Assembly (NCBI GenBank): GCA_950295325.1
Contig: OX485805.1
Location: 6,136,501 to 6,200,500, forward strand
Source: Polytrichum commune
Taxonomy: Eukaryota > Streptophyta > Polytrichopsida > Polytrichales > Polytrichaceae
Direction of reading: 5' to 3'
DNA: 64,000 bases
The notes beneath the pieces were generated by a model, which did no database searches, had not been told where the DNA came from, and was given only the letters and a program-made list of their open reading frames with translations. Each line of letters starts with the position of its first letter. The first letter of the stretch is position 1. The position numbers were made by a program, and so were the translations under genes. Shown in pieces: positions 1 to 10,600 of the stretch.

Positions 1-405
1 CCACTGGCCTCATGATTTTTGGAGCTCATATGAATATCTTATTGATTATCAAAGCAAAGATAATGTTCTAGTCTTGCATAATTTTTCTCATGAAGTGCAA
101 CAAATGTTGGAGCAGTCCATCACCTTGGATGAGTTCACCAAGGCGGTGGATGCTTTAGCAAATGGCAGGAGTTTGAGACAAGATGGCCTCATTGTTATTT
201 TTCAAAGCATGTTGGAGATTTGTGGGTGAGGATTTCAGACATATGATGAATGTATTGCTCCTTAAAGGACACATTGTTCCGGGTGTTATGAGAGGACTAA
301 TTGCCATGTTGTTCAAAGAGGGGGCACCTTATAATACGAAATTACTCATTGGTTAACACTTTTGCTTTGCATTCATGAGGTCCTTGGTTCAATTCTCCCT
401 TCCAT
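1..405 (+). mobile_element. LINE reverse transcriptase, 5' fragment (decayed)
   Basis: Conceptual translation with one or two frame changes reads as the N-terminal part of a plant non-LTR reverse transcriptase: a stretch like ITLDEFTKAVDALANG, then a Gly-Asp-Gly-like block (RQDGL), then GLIAMLFKEGA near 300-330, followed by a degraded version of the usual NWRPITLL segment at about 340-390. Frameshifts and stops show it is dead. The matching next part of the same domain (the KVFAKAL block) resumes only at about 1,748, so this is the left half of an element split by the Tc1-like insertion. The first 50 bases also resemble the dispersed repeat near 47,820. The element runs off the left edge of the window. 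Confidence 0.7.
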
Positions 406-1745
406 CATGCCCAAAACCTCCCTAGAAATATGTGCACATGTGTATTGCCCTCCATACTAAACAACACAATTGTTGTGCAATAGCCGTGAAACTAGGGATA
501 ACACCATCAACAATTAGTCGCATCATTAAAAATTATAGAGCTACGGGGATGCTGGAGGATAAGGAAAGGTTAGAGGCGCCCGCACATTCTTAGTGAGAGA
601 AGTGATCGTTACTTGGTATGATTGGTGTAAAAATAATAATAGAGTATTGTAGTAAGGTGTCAAAGGGTTTTTCAAGAGGTCTCATATATCACAACTTCTC
701 CTAACATAGTAAGAAGAGCACTAAAAAAGTGCCAAGGACTACAATGTGAGAAAAAATTTAAATAAAAATAAAAATCTCTTTTTAGATTTTCACAAACAAT
801 TAAAGCATGAATGGGCAAAATAGCACAAGGATTGGATGGAGAGCACTCGAGGAAAGTTGTATTCTCATATGAAAGTATATTCAACATTGTAGGGTCCGAT
901 GATTGAAAGTGGTGTTGGATGAGGCTTGATGTAAGCAATCATGTGGTTAGTAAGACTATGAAGCGCGGTAGAGGGAGCATCATGGTTTGGGGTTGCATGA
1001 GTTGGGAGGATGTTGGGGAACTGACCAAAATTGAAGGAAAAATAAATACCAAGCATTATCAGAATATCCTATAGGATATCATGAGCATGTTAGTTGTGAA
1101 ATTCGGAAAATAAGCAGAGGAGTAGATTTGTAACATGCTAACAACCCAAAGTATACCAACATGTCAGCAATCAAATGGTTCAACGATCACGCAATCATAG
1201 TAATGCCATGGAGTGCACAATCCCCCCACATGAATCCTATCTAACACCTATAGAACAAAGTGGACCAACACCTTTGACTTTGTAGAGACCTCTCCACTAG
1301 CAAGGGTGACATTTGGAAGAAGTTGTAGGAGGAATGGAACAACATTGAGGTGGAAGTCGTACAAAAGCTCGTGAAATCCATGCCCAACAGAGTGCAAGCA
1401 TTGGTTGAACGCAAAAGGAGGATACACCAAATACTAGCCAAATAGCATAGCATTGATACAAAATGAACAACAAATAAATTACATTTTTCTATTTTTTGCA
1501 ATGATTTCAATTTCATCCAATGGTTTTCATGTGCCCCGGCACATAATAATGTCAAAAGGGCTAAAAATAATACAACACCCTAACTTCACATATTTACCAT
1601 TTATTATTGGCATGTGAGTCCAATCATGATGGAAATTGATGTAGATACATGCTTTATTTGAACTATGTTGGCACCACGTGACATAAGGTTTTTATGTTTC
1701 CAAGAATATGTCAATTTTGTATGTTTGCAAAGGGTCTTGCATTAC
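405..1745 (+). mobile_element. Tc1-type (DD34E-like) DNA transposon, decayed
   Basis: About 1.3 kb sitting between two halves of a LINE RT domain. Fragments in order match a Tc1-family transposase. An N-terminal helix-turn-helix (about 475-590) has the LGITPSTISRIIKNYRATG pattern. About 795-890 matches the region around the first catalytic Asp (KVVFSYES; the Asp is lost). About 968-1,075 contains GSIMVWGCMSW and a Y-Q-N-I-L block. About 1,140-1,235 contains NNPKYT and MPWSAQSPHMNPI, the signature around the second Asp and the LPW.aQSPDLNPIE motif. About 1,260-1,430 matches the C-terminal tail (EEWNNI, LVKSMPNRVQALV). Many stops and frameshifts make it inactive. I could not define terminal inverted repeats or the TA duplication by eye. 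Confidence 0.75.
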
Positions 1746-4566
1746 TTTTGGAAGTCATTGTAAGGTTTTTGCTAAAGCCCTCCAATATTGGCTTTAACCA
1801 CTCTTCGTGAAGGTTATTGATCATGACCAAACTACCTTTCTTCTGCTCATATACATTCTAGTAAATATTCTTCTCACTCATAAATTTGTTAAGTGGGTAG
1901 AGGAGGTACAACAAGATTCTATTTTTCTTGAAGTTCGATTTTACCAAATCATATGACAAAGTGGCTTGGGATTTCATGTTTAGAGTCCTAGGGAAAATCG
2001 GTATGCCAAATGTACTTATCAATATAAGTTGACTCATTTTTCAAAATGTTGATGTCTTAGCAATCTGAATATTATGCTATAATTCATTCAATTGCATAGA
2101 CGGGTAAGGCAAGGATGCCCTTTGACTCCCTATTTATTTATAGTGGTCACAAACACGCTTAACCACTAGTGAAAGCGGCAATTTGAGACAATTCGCTCAA
2201 AAAATTTATCCTCCCTTCTACCACATTTCAACTTATCATTATCCAATATGTAGATGATATTTCTTGCATTGTTAAGGCAAAAATACCTTATGTGGATAAC
2301 CTGGTTTAGATTTTGCATATTTCTAGCATTGCATACGGCTTGGAAATTAATTGGACAGATAGCGTTGCATATTGGTGTGGTGGTGGTAGCAGGCCTCCAT
2401 GGCTTCATGAGTCCAAAGGAAGTGGCCGATTCAAGGCGACATATCCAAATTGTTAGGAACTACCTTTGCTCTTCATCTCAACCTCCAATATGTGGACAAT
2501 TACATGATCAATAAGGTCAAACGGAAACCTACCTATTGGAATACAATGCATTTTCCTTTAGCAGGTTGGATTCTTATTGTTAACCATGTGTTAATGCCGC
2601 CACTTTGGTATTTCATCGCAGTATGGGTTGGTTCAAGGAAGGTAGTATGTAAGTTTAAGGTTCTCATGAGGAACTATTTGTGGTCTAGACTTGAACACAC
2701 TACTAGAGCAAGATTGAGTTGAAATAATTGTATTATTAGGAAGAAAAAATAGGCATCATGACGAGTCTCACCTCATCAAAGGATGCCATGACCTTGTTAA
2801 TGCACAAATAAATGATCCAAACACTCTAAAGATCAATCTAATCTTTGGGTCATGCTCAAGTTTCGCATTTCTCAACTACAACCTTCCTCTGATGGGAAAT
2901 GGCCCCCCTCTTTCCTTTGCTTTTCACTTCCTCATTCTCATGTAAAGGTTGTTCAAAGGTGTGGCATCACATTGCCAAAGCATTGAAAACTATGTCCATA
3001 TCCATTAGTTTTCTCCCTCCAAATGCTTAGGATGATATCAAGCAACTCAATTTGTGATGAACAAACAAGTTCCATGGTTTGGAATTTGGCATACAATGAT
3101 CAAGGCCTTTGTGTCATTAGAAAACATGACTGAAACAATTCAAAGATATCTAGGACAAGAATCATCAATATTTCTTGCATTGGCAGGAAGCTCAAATCCA
3201 AATTCTCATTCATCAAGGTTTTCCATGGTTTTTGGCTTAAATTGTTGACACACTATGGACACCTTAAGGATGTGATTTTAGGATTGGAAAGGAATTTCCT
3301 ACCAAACATGATCGGGTTGGTCTACATGGACAGAATGCATATGCAGTTCCTACTTGGGTGATGAAAGGAAGCTACTTGAAGGAACATGAAAACGGCATGG
3401 TGCACTTGAGCACTCATTTCATCTGTAGCCTCCGTCACTTTTACATTGGCTCTCAATATTTCACCTCAATGGAGATTCTCCCTAGGGGATTTCACTAGTG
3501 ATTTACACATAAACAACGTGCAAGGAAAAGAAGAGTGGAATACATATTCATAAGATATAATTCTTTTTATTCTTTATAGATGTATAGATGTATAGATGTA
3601 TATTAGGTGATTTACATAGAAACAACATGCAAGAGAAAAAAACGTGGAATACATATTCAGCAGATATAATTATTTTTATTTTGTATACATGTATATCAAG
3701 TCTTTATTAAATTTCCATACATAACATACAATAACATAAATTGTGCTTATTTAATTTAATTTTCTTATATCCTAACAAACATTGGAATGAATAATTTTTT
3801 AGGAGGATGAGTATGTGTAGAGGATAAATTAAGTATGTTAAAAATATAGCAAGGGTTCATTGGAAACATGAATGGAATTTCAACCAATGTGGATGAGATT
3901 CGGTCATTGTGGATGAACTTTGGTTTGTTATGGATAAAACAAGATAAAATTGTTTTTTTAGGGTTAGAAGCACGTTGAGTTAGTTTTCTCTTTCCATTGT
4001 CATTTTACATAGCTCCCTTAACCACATGTCATGCCCTCTACATATTATTTTGTCATTTTGCTATATTTCCTTATGTGACAGACATCAAAATCCAAGGAAC
4101 TCCACTCCAATACCATAAGGAAAAAATTGAATCCCTATTTTTCATAAATAAAATAAGATGCAATTTATTGCACAATTTCAAGTTTTATAATTACCTACAG
4201 GGTGGAGGAAAATGGTGATAATTAGGAATGTTAGTAATTACAGGGTCCCCTAAACACATATTTGGTTCTCATATGTGTATGCCAATTTTATATGAAGGTG
4301 CCTTCCCTGGGGATTCTCCCCGACTAGTTAACGTGCCTCCTAGGGTGGAATTCCATGGATGGTTGTCTAGAGTTAGAATGGATACCTTTGTGCATAGAGT
4401 CTCTAAAGCTCAGTTTCATTTGTTTTTTGGACGTTTTGATGAGTTATATCTTGACTTGGAACCATTGTAGTGGCTAAATGCAACTCCTTTTCTTGTTTTT
4501 TCCACTAAGTCTAGCAGGATGTGGTGAATTGCTCGAACCCATTGTTTACAAGTGGAAACATACCCT
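1745..4566 (+). mobile_element. LINE reverse transcriptase and downstream region (decayed)
   Basis: Continuation of the LINE after the Tc1-like insertion. KVFAKALQYWL and KVIDHDQTTFL appear at about 1,750-1,850. RRVRQGCPLTPYLF appears at about 2,097-2,145. The catalytic YVDD tetrad is intact at 2,247-2,258, although the frame around it is broken by stops. From about 2,500 to 4,560 only weak LINE-like coding can be followed (for example 4,228-4,470), mixed with AT-rich sequence. An imperfect tandem duplication of about 100 bp lies at 3,500-3,690, with a short ATAGATGT run at 3,580-3,602. The LINE is interrupted again at 4,566 by the Ty3 element and resumes at 15,423. Confidence 0.65.
3500..3690. 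repeat. Imperfect tandem duplication with ATAGATGT microsatellite
   Basis: Two copies of a roughly 100 bp segment (GTGATTTACA... to ...GATATAATT) follow each other. The first ends in a short run of TATAGATG units. This lies inside the decayed LINE and is probably local slippage after insertion. Confidence 0.6.
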
Positions 4567-5267
4567 TGTGAGCCCAAAAGGGTGCCCACATTTAGTCTTA
4601 GACCCTTGAAACGTTAGTTGATGCACTTTGAAGTAGCATGTTACTTCACAAAAATATAAAAAGAGTGAAATGTTAGTCTTAGAAGTACCATGTTGTAAGA
4701 GGCTAGGATGTGAGTTGTTATTGTGTTTTTACCTTCGGAAGGATTTGAGTGAATGAGGATAGGTAAGGAGAACTTGGATTGAGTAGTTAGTGAGTAGGCT
4801 AGTACAAATGGATGGAGACAACCAAAGTGACTCAAAAGGCAAGTGCATTCGAATTGGGATGAATGGAGGATCACATGAAGCGCACAAGTGGACCACCTCA
4901 TCATGGCCACTTAATGGGGAAGGCCCAAGGAAGAATGCAAGGTGGAGGATAAGCAAATTCTCAAAGCACCAATCAAATCACGAGTTAAGCATCGTGGTTT
5001 GAATTAAGTGGTGAGCGACGATTTGGGAAAGTAAGGGGAGAAAGTTATGGCGGCGGAAAGCGAAGGAGGCTAAGTTTGGGTTGAAGCATCCCAAGTTTGG
5101 TAAAGTGTGGTAGGTAGAAAGCCAAGGCTAGTTAAATGTTCGAATTAGGATCCTTGTTGATCATTTGAGGGAGGAAGGCTTAGAAGATAGGCTTGGCGCC
5201 TACTAAGTAGGAGGAAATCTCAAGGGCTTATCGTGAGCCTTGAGGGTGCTCACCCCCTCAAGCTTAC

Positions 5268-5274
5268 TATATAA
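5268..5274 (+). promoter_or_regulatory. TATA box of the Ty3 5' LTR
   Basis: TATATAA preceded by a GC-richer stretch and followed by the pyrimidine-rich ATCCCTCATTCTTCCCTCAC, a plausible Pol II start region. The same box occurs in the 3' LTR at 14,635-14,641. Confidence 0.55.
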
Positions 5275-5786
5275 TCCCTCATTCTTCCCTCACTCATCCT
5301 CTCTTTCCTTTGTGCTCCAAGGCACCCCACGAGTTATAAGTGTGGGTGTGGGAAGCCATATTGGAGCACATGTGTGTGCTTAGTTTTTAGTTTGAGAGCC
5401 AAGGCTTGTTAGCCTTGAAGAGGGCTTGACCTCTTGGTAGAATTAGTGTTGACGTGAAGGATTTTAAAGTTAATTCATGATTCCAATTTGTGGTACTTAA
5501 AGTTCATGTTTTGAATACACGTGGTTGCAAGTTCCATGTTTAAGAGTTGAGCACTTGATGTTGTGATGAGTGCAAAAATATACTTGTGTGGATTAGTTAG
5601 TCTTAGTGAAGTTAGGAAATTCTCTCTCCCCCTCTCCTCTCTAGGATTTTAGGATTTTAGGATTAGAGAAGAATTGTGTGATTAGAAAGGGGTTGTTAGT
5701 AGAATTAGGGAAATTAGGTAGGAAGATTAGTTAAGGGCTTGAATAATTAGTGAGGTAGTTGGGGATTACAACTACAAAGTTGTGGG

Positions 5787-6015
5787 TTCATGAAGGAGCT
5801 GGGTTTATGAAGGAGCTGGGTTTGTTTAGTTAGAAAGTAAAGAGCTGGGTTTATGAAGGACCTGGGTTTGTTTAGTTAGAAGCTAAGGAGCTGGGTTCAT
5901 GAAGGAGCTGGGTTTATGAAGGAGCTGGGTTTGTTTAGTTAGAAGCTAAGAAGCTGGGTTTATGAAGGAGCTAGGTTTATGTAATTAGAAAGTAAAGAGA
6001 TGGGTTCATGAAGGA
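5787..6015 (+). repeat. LTR minisatellite, GAAGGAGCTGGGTTTAT units
   Basis: About ten variable units built from GAAGGAGCTGGGTTTAT and GTTTAGTTAGAAGCTAA blocks. The 3' LTR has fewer units (15,146-15,285), so the array changes copy number faster than the rest of the LTR changes by substitution. Confidence 0.8.
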
Positions 6016-6717
6016 GCTTAGTAGATAGCCTACCTAATTAGCTCATAGACAAGTAGTTAGTTACATTATGCTAGTTAGTGTTATGTGTGGCTTTCACAAG
6101 TAAATGTATTTGAGATTGACTATAGAGAATAGTGTTTTTTTAACACTTGCATCCTCTTTTTAAAAATAAACCACGTGCACAACTTAATGGAGAATGTGGA
6201 GCACTCTCGCGATGGCAAGACAAAGGAAGCAAAGACCAAAGGTGCGAGGGAGAGATTGACATAAGTCACATAAGTATTTCTTAATACTTAAAGGCTTATG
6301 TACGGTATGGAGACACCAAGTGAAACCTCTTATAGTAGCGATACGGAATACACAAGTGATAGTTCAAGTGGTAGTATAGAGTCAACGGCACGGACTCCAT
6401 TTAGGAGAGGGATATCCTTAAGGGCTTGTGTAGCTAAAGCAGCCGGATGGACGTTAGAAGCAAACAAAGACAAAATAGCACCCGAGCATAAGGAGGTTAA
6501 AATAACATAGTTAACTTGTGCATTCTCCACATACGTATTGAAATCGTACATTGAGTTGTTAAAAGTGAAATTCCAGTTAAATCCAAGACCACTTGAAGGG
6601 TGAACCTTGCACTATGGACTCATCCAAGTCCAAATCCAATACCGCGGAGGAATGTGAGCCCAAACCCACTACTCGGACTACGGACGCTTAAGGGTGGGGG
6701 GTTTGGCCTCACATAAT

Positions 6718-6734
6718 TGGTGCGTCCGCCGGGA
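6718..6734 (+). other. Primer-binding site of the Ty3 element
   Basis: TGGTGCGTCCGCCGGGA lies four bases after the 5' LTR. Its TGG start matches the complement of a tRNA CCA end. I did not identify which tRNA it pairs with. Confidence 0.6.
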
Positions 6735-7622
6735 GCGAAGCGGAAGGTAGTTACAAGACTTGGAGGCGACTAGGAGACTTGGAGGCAACTAGGAAAAATT
6801 GGAGACACAAACTTGAGAGAAGGGAAGGAGCACCCGAAACTCGGTAAGTATTCTCTCTTTGGGTTACATTTGAATTCATTGTATTTCAACTATTCCTTGG
6901 AATGAATTGCATTGTCAATTACGCAAATTCATTTTTGAGGAAGGAGCGCGGCGAAGGTACGTCCTCAACCTTTTTGGGGATTTGCTAAGAACTTAAAAGG
7001 AACCTATAACCGAGTAGCTCATTAAAACATTAGAGGGTAAATTCACCTTAGGACATTGAACTTTGACACTCACCTCGGGGTGAGTCTCAAAGTTTTGGGA
7101 GTTGTCATTTCATGCTCTAGATTAAATTAATATTTCACAAAGTTTATGGTGTTGTTACATTGAGTCACGATTGAGGGGAGTGCTAACTCACAGGGGGATG
7201 CGATTGCTCAAGGTATGTTTATTTCTTCAAAGTGAACTCATTAACTAATTAAGGAATGCCTTTTGTACTCGTGATTGTTGTTATCCGTTGTAGAGGGTAA
7301 TTCCCGAATTGTGGATGGTGTGAGAAGTTGAAGGGTGAAGCCTCGACTTTTAACATAATCTACTCGGAAGGTCACCCCCTCACAATCGGTATTGTGATGA
7401 ATGTTAATTTGCGGGAAGGTGCGGAGGTGATGCTCCGACTTAACCAAAAAATTAACATGAACATGCCTATCCCCTATTGGGATTCTTTCACCTAAGTGGG
7501 CTTGCAGGTTCTTTTCCTCACCTCCTAAAAAAATTATAACCACACCAAGATAAGTGAAAATATTAAGAGGGGAATTGCTAGGATTATGTGTGGTCAAGTG
7601 AGGGTCGATCGATTCTTATGGA

Positions 7623-10600
7623 ATGCAACGTAGGACTCGCTCACAAAAACCAAGTTTGATAGTAGGACTAGAGAAATCTACTCGAAAGAGGCGGTCCTCT
7701 AAAATCAGTGATAGATTAGAACAAGATAATGTTAGAATAGAGAGTTGTTTGAACGTCGAACCTAGGACTAGGTCAATTCTAGACACCTTAGAACTTGGAG
7801 CTCAACTTGAAGAGGAGATCACTCCCTCCAAATTGAGTGGTGAAACTTCTTCGGAAAATTACACACTTAGAGAAGAATTCCCGGTAGAAGTTGATAGGGG
7901 ATTGTTGAATAGTTCACCGGTCACCATGGCCGAGGAACGGGGGATGGATCCACCACCCATACCCCCAATTCCGCCCATACCTCCTATACCTCCAATAGAC
8001 CCATTGGTTAGGCCAAGAGGCCTACCAATTGTGGTTCCACAAAATTTAGCGGCGATGGATATGCCATCTCATCTCCCTAAATTTTATGGGACCAAGGATG
8101 AGGACCCCTCTCGGCACATGGAACGGTATATCGAACGGTTGGCTAGCTTCCTCATAACCGACCCGGGTTATTGGTTAGTGTGGTTTCCTACCACTCTAGA
8201 GGGGGAAGCCTATGAATGGTATCGGGATCATGCCGAGGGACATTTTAGGGGATGGGAACAATTACAAAGGGAGTTTCTTAACGAATTTAGGCCGGAAGTG
8301 GGTCAAAGTACCGCATTAAGGGCATTGTCGTCATTGAAGCAAGGAAGGGAGGAAGAAATTTCGGCTTACATTAGGAGGTTTGATTTAGTGTGCACTAGAT
8401 TCGTGGGTACCATGCTCAACGACGACACGCTAAAGCAATTTTTCATTCAAGGGTTTTTTAAGTCCGGAACTATTAGGGGTGTTCTAGAAAGGAATCCCTT
8501 GACCTTGGCGGATGCCAAGCGTGCGGCTAGAGATATTGAAAACTTGGATAAAGATCACGAAAGGCTATGGAGAAGGGAGGATGAATTGATCCCACAATTC
8601 ATCCCCATACGCCCTAGGGTGGTAGCAGTAGAACCCGCTAAGTATGAGAACCAAATTCCATATGCCATTGTGGACACCGGTCCCCGACCTTTAGCGGTTA
8701 GGGAACCGGCACCTCTTTTGGCACTACCGGCCCCTAGAACGGATCCACACTTGGAGGAGGTTGAGAGAAGACTAGGTGCTAGCCAACTAGGATTCCAAGA
8801 GGCTATGATAAAACAAATGCAAAGCCTCACGGATCAAATGTCATTAATGATCCGGAGTCAACAACCGGGGCCTCCACCCCCGGTTGAGTCGGGTAGGCAT
8901 TCTTCCGGATTATGGTGTGTCCAATGTGGCCAACCGGGCCACACGCGTCAATTTTGTAGAAGTGGACAAAACCGTGACCAAAGAGGAAACGGTAACCCAC
9001 CTCAACAAAATCAACGAGGTCAAGCGCCACCTCACTATGGAAATGGAAGCAATAGAGGACCACAACCTAGAGGGCAAGGTGGCCAAAATTTAGAGAAGAA
9101 GGAATTTCATCCCTTTTGTGGAAGGTGGCACGCTCAAGGACAATGTTGGTCCGAAGGTCAAGAGTTTAATTGTAGCAATTGTGGAGGAAGTCATCCCTCG
9201 GATACGTGTCGCCAACCGGACAAAATAATTAATGTCCCTTACCCGGTGGCTAATCCACAACAACAAGCAAGGGATAATATGCGAGGTGCTAGGCCACAAG
9301 GAGTACCGGCCAATGAACTTAGGCCACCTAACTTATACTATGACCATAGTAATGCTAGGCAAACTTTTCATCCACCGGCGGGCTTGCAAACTACAACCGG
9401 TTACATTCCAATACAAAATAGACAAGGAGTTCCACCTAATGGTAGTAACGGGAGACAAGCGCCTCCAACGGATCCGGGACCATCTAACTCCCAAGATGTT
9501 AGGTTCATGGATGGAGTGTTGGAGGCCACATGTGATGACATGCTTCCTCTCCCAACGAGAATTGGAGAGGAGCAAAGTCAATGGCCTCCTCACACCAATG
9601 CTATTACATATGAGTTAGTGAAGGGTAAGGGTGTGGTTGAAGAAGCACCTGCACTAGCGGTAACTACTAGGGCTAGGAGAGGGGATGCCCCGTTGGAGGT
9701 AGGAATAGGAGAGCAAGGAAATTACTCTTCGGATGAAGAGATTAATCTCTCCGAGTTGGATAGGGTAGCTAGAAGAGCTACTAAGGATGTGGAGAGGGAA
9801 AATATAATTTTACAAGATAGGGAGAGGACTAATGCGGTACATGACTTGGATAATAGCGATGTGGGTGAATGGGAAGGACCGGGGGTTCCCGTAGACGAAT
9901 TCGACGTAGTGGGTAATTCTAAGGTGGGAAGATCTACCGGGTACGACTTGTGGGCGGACCTTAGTACACTCAAGGCGGATATTACTTTCGGCCAACTATT
10001 GGAAATTTCACCCACGGCAAGGAAAACATTAAAGGAGGGAATGCCGGTACACAAGAGGATGAGGAAGGTGAAAGCTAAAATAGCCGCTAGGATCCAATCA
10101 CAAGGTGGAAGAGACGTGAAAGCTATAGAAATAGAAGTTGTTATAGTAGATAAGGTGGTTCCTAATGTGCTAGTCGACGGAGGGAGTAGTCTAAATATAC
10201 TACCGGAGGATACTATGAAAAAATTGGGACTTGGACTCACGGGGCCTTCACCTTTGGTCATAAATATGGCAAATCAAAGTTCGACTACGCCTTTGGGGAT
10301 GATCAAGGATTGTAGAATGACTACGGGAGGTGAGGAGTACTTGGTCACCTTCCATGTCATTAAAATGCACTCCAACAAGGACACCTTCCCCATTTTGCTA
10401 GGTAGGCCTTGGTTGCGGATGGCGAATGCTATGGTCAATTGGGGTGGACCTAAACCATCCATCACTTATGGTCCGGAGGGTAATAGGGTCATAGTGTCCA
10501 TTGGTTCATTAGAAGGATGGATGAAGAAGGAGATGTATTTGCCATTGGAGAAGGAAATTGATGACTTAAACGAGAATGAGATTGGCAAGGCATTGGTGGG

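Larger units (their letters stand above)
4567..6713 (+). repeat. 5' LTR of the Ty3 element (2,147 bp)
   Basis: Begins TGTGAGCCCAAAAGG and ends GGCCTCACA. It contains a TATATAA box at 5,268-5,274 and a minisatellite of AGGAGCTGGGTTTATGA-like units (5,787-6,015). It also has about 550-650 bp (about 6,016-6,570) that are absent from the 3' LTR. A short direct echo of the LTR start (TGTGAGCCCAAA) lies near its 3' end at about 6,653. Confidence 0.93.

Noticed and set aside
4641-5002. ORFs repeated identically at 4.6-5.0 kb and 14.0-14.4 kb
   Set aside because: These are non-coding LTR sequence, duplicated because both LTRs carry them.
7241-7597. 118-codon minus-strand ORF in the Ty3 leader
   Set aside because: Antisense accessory ORFs exist in some plant Ty3 elements, but this one has no recognisable motif and cannot be separated from chance.
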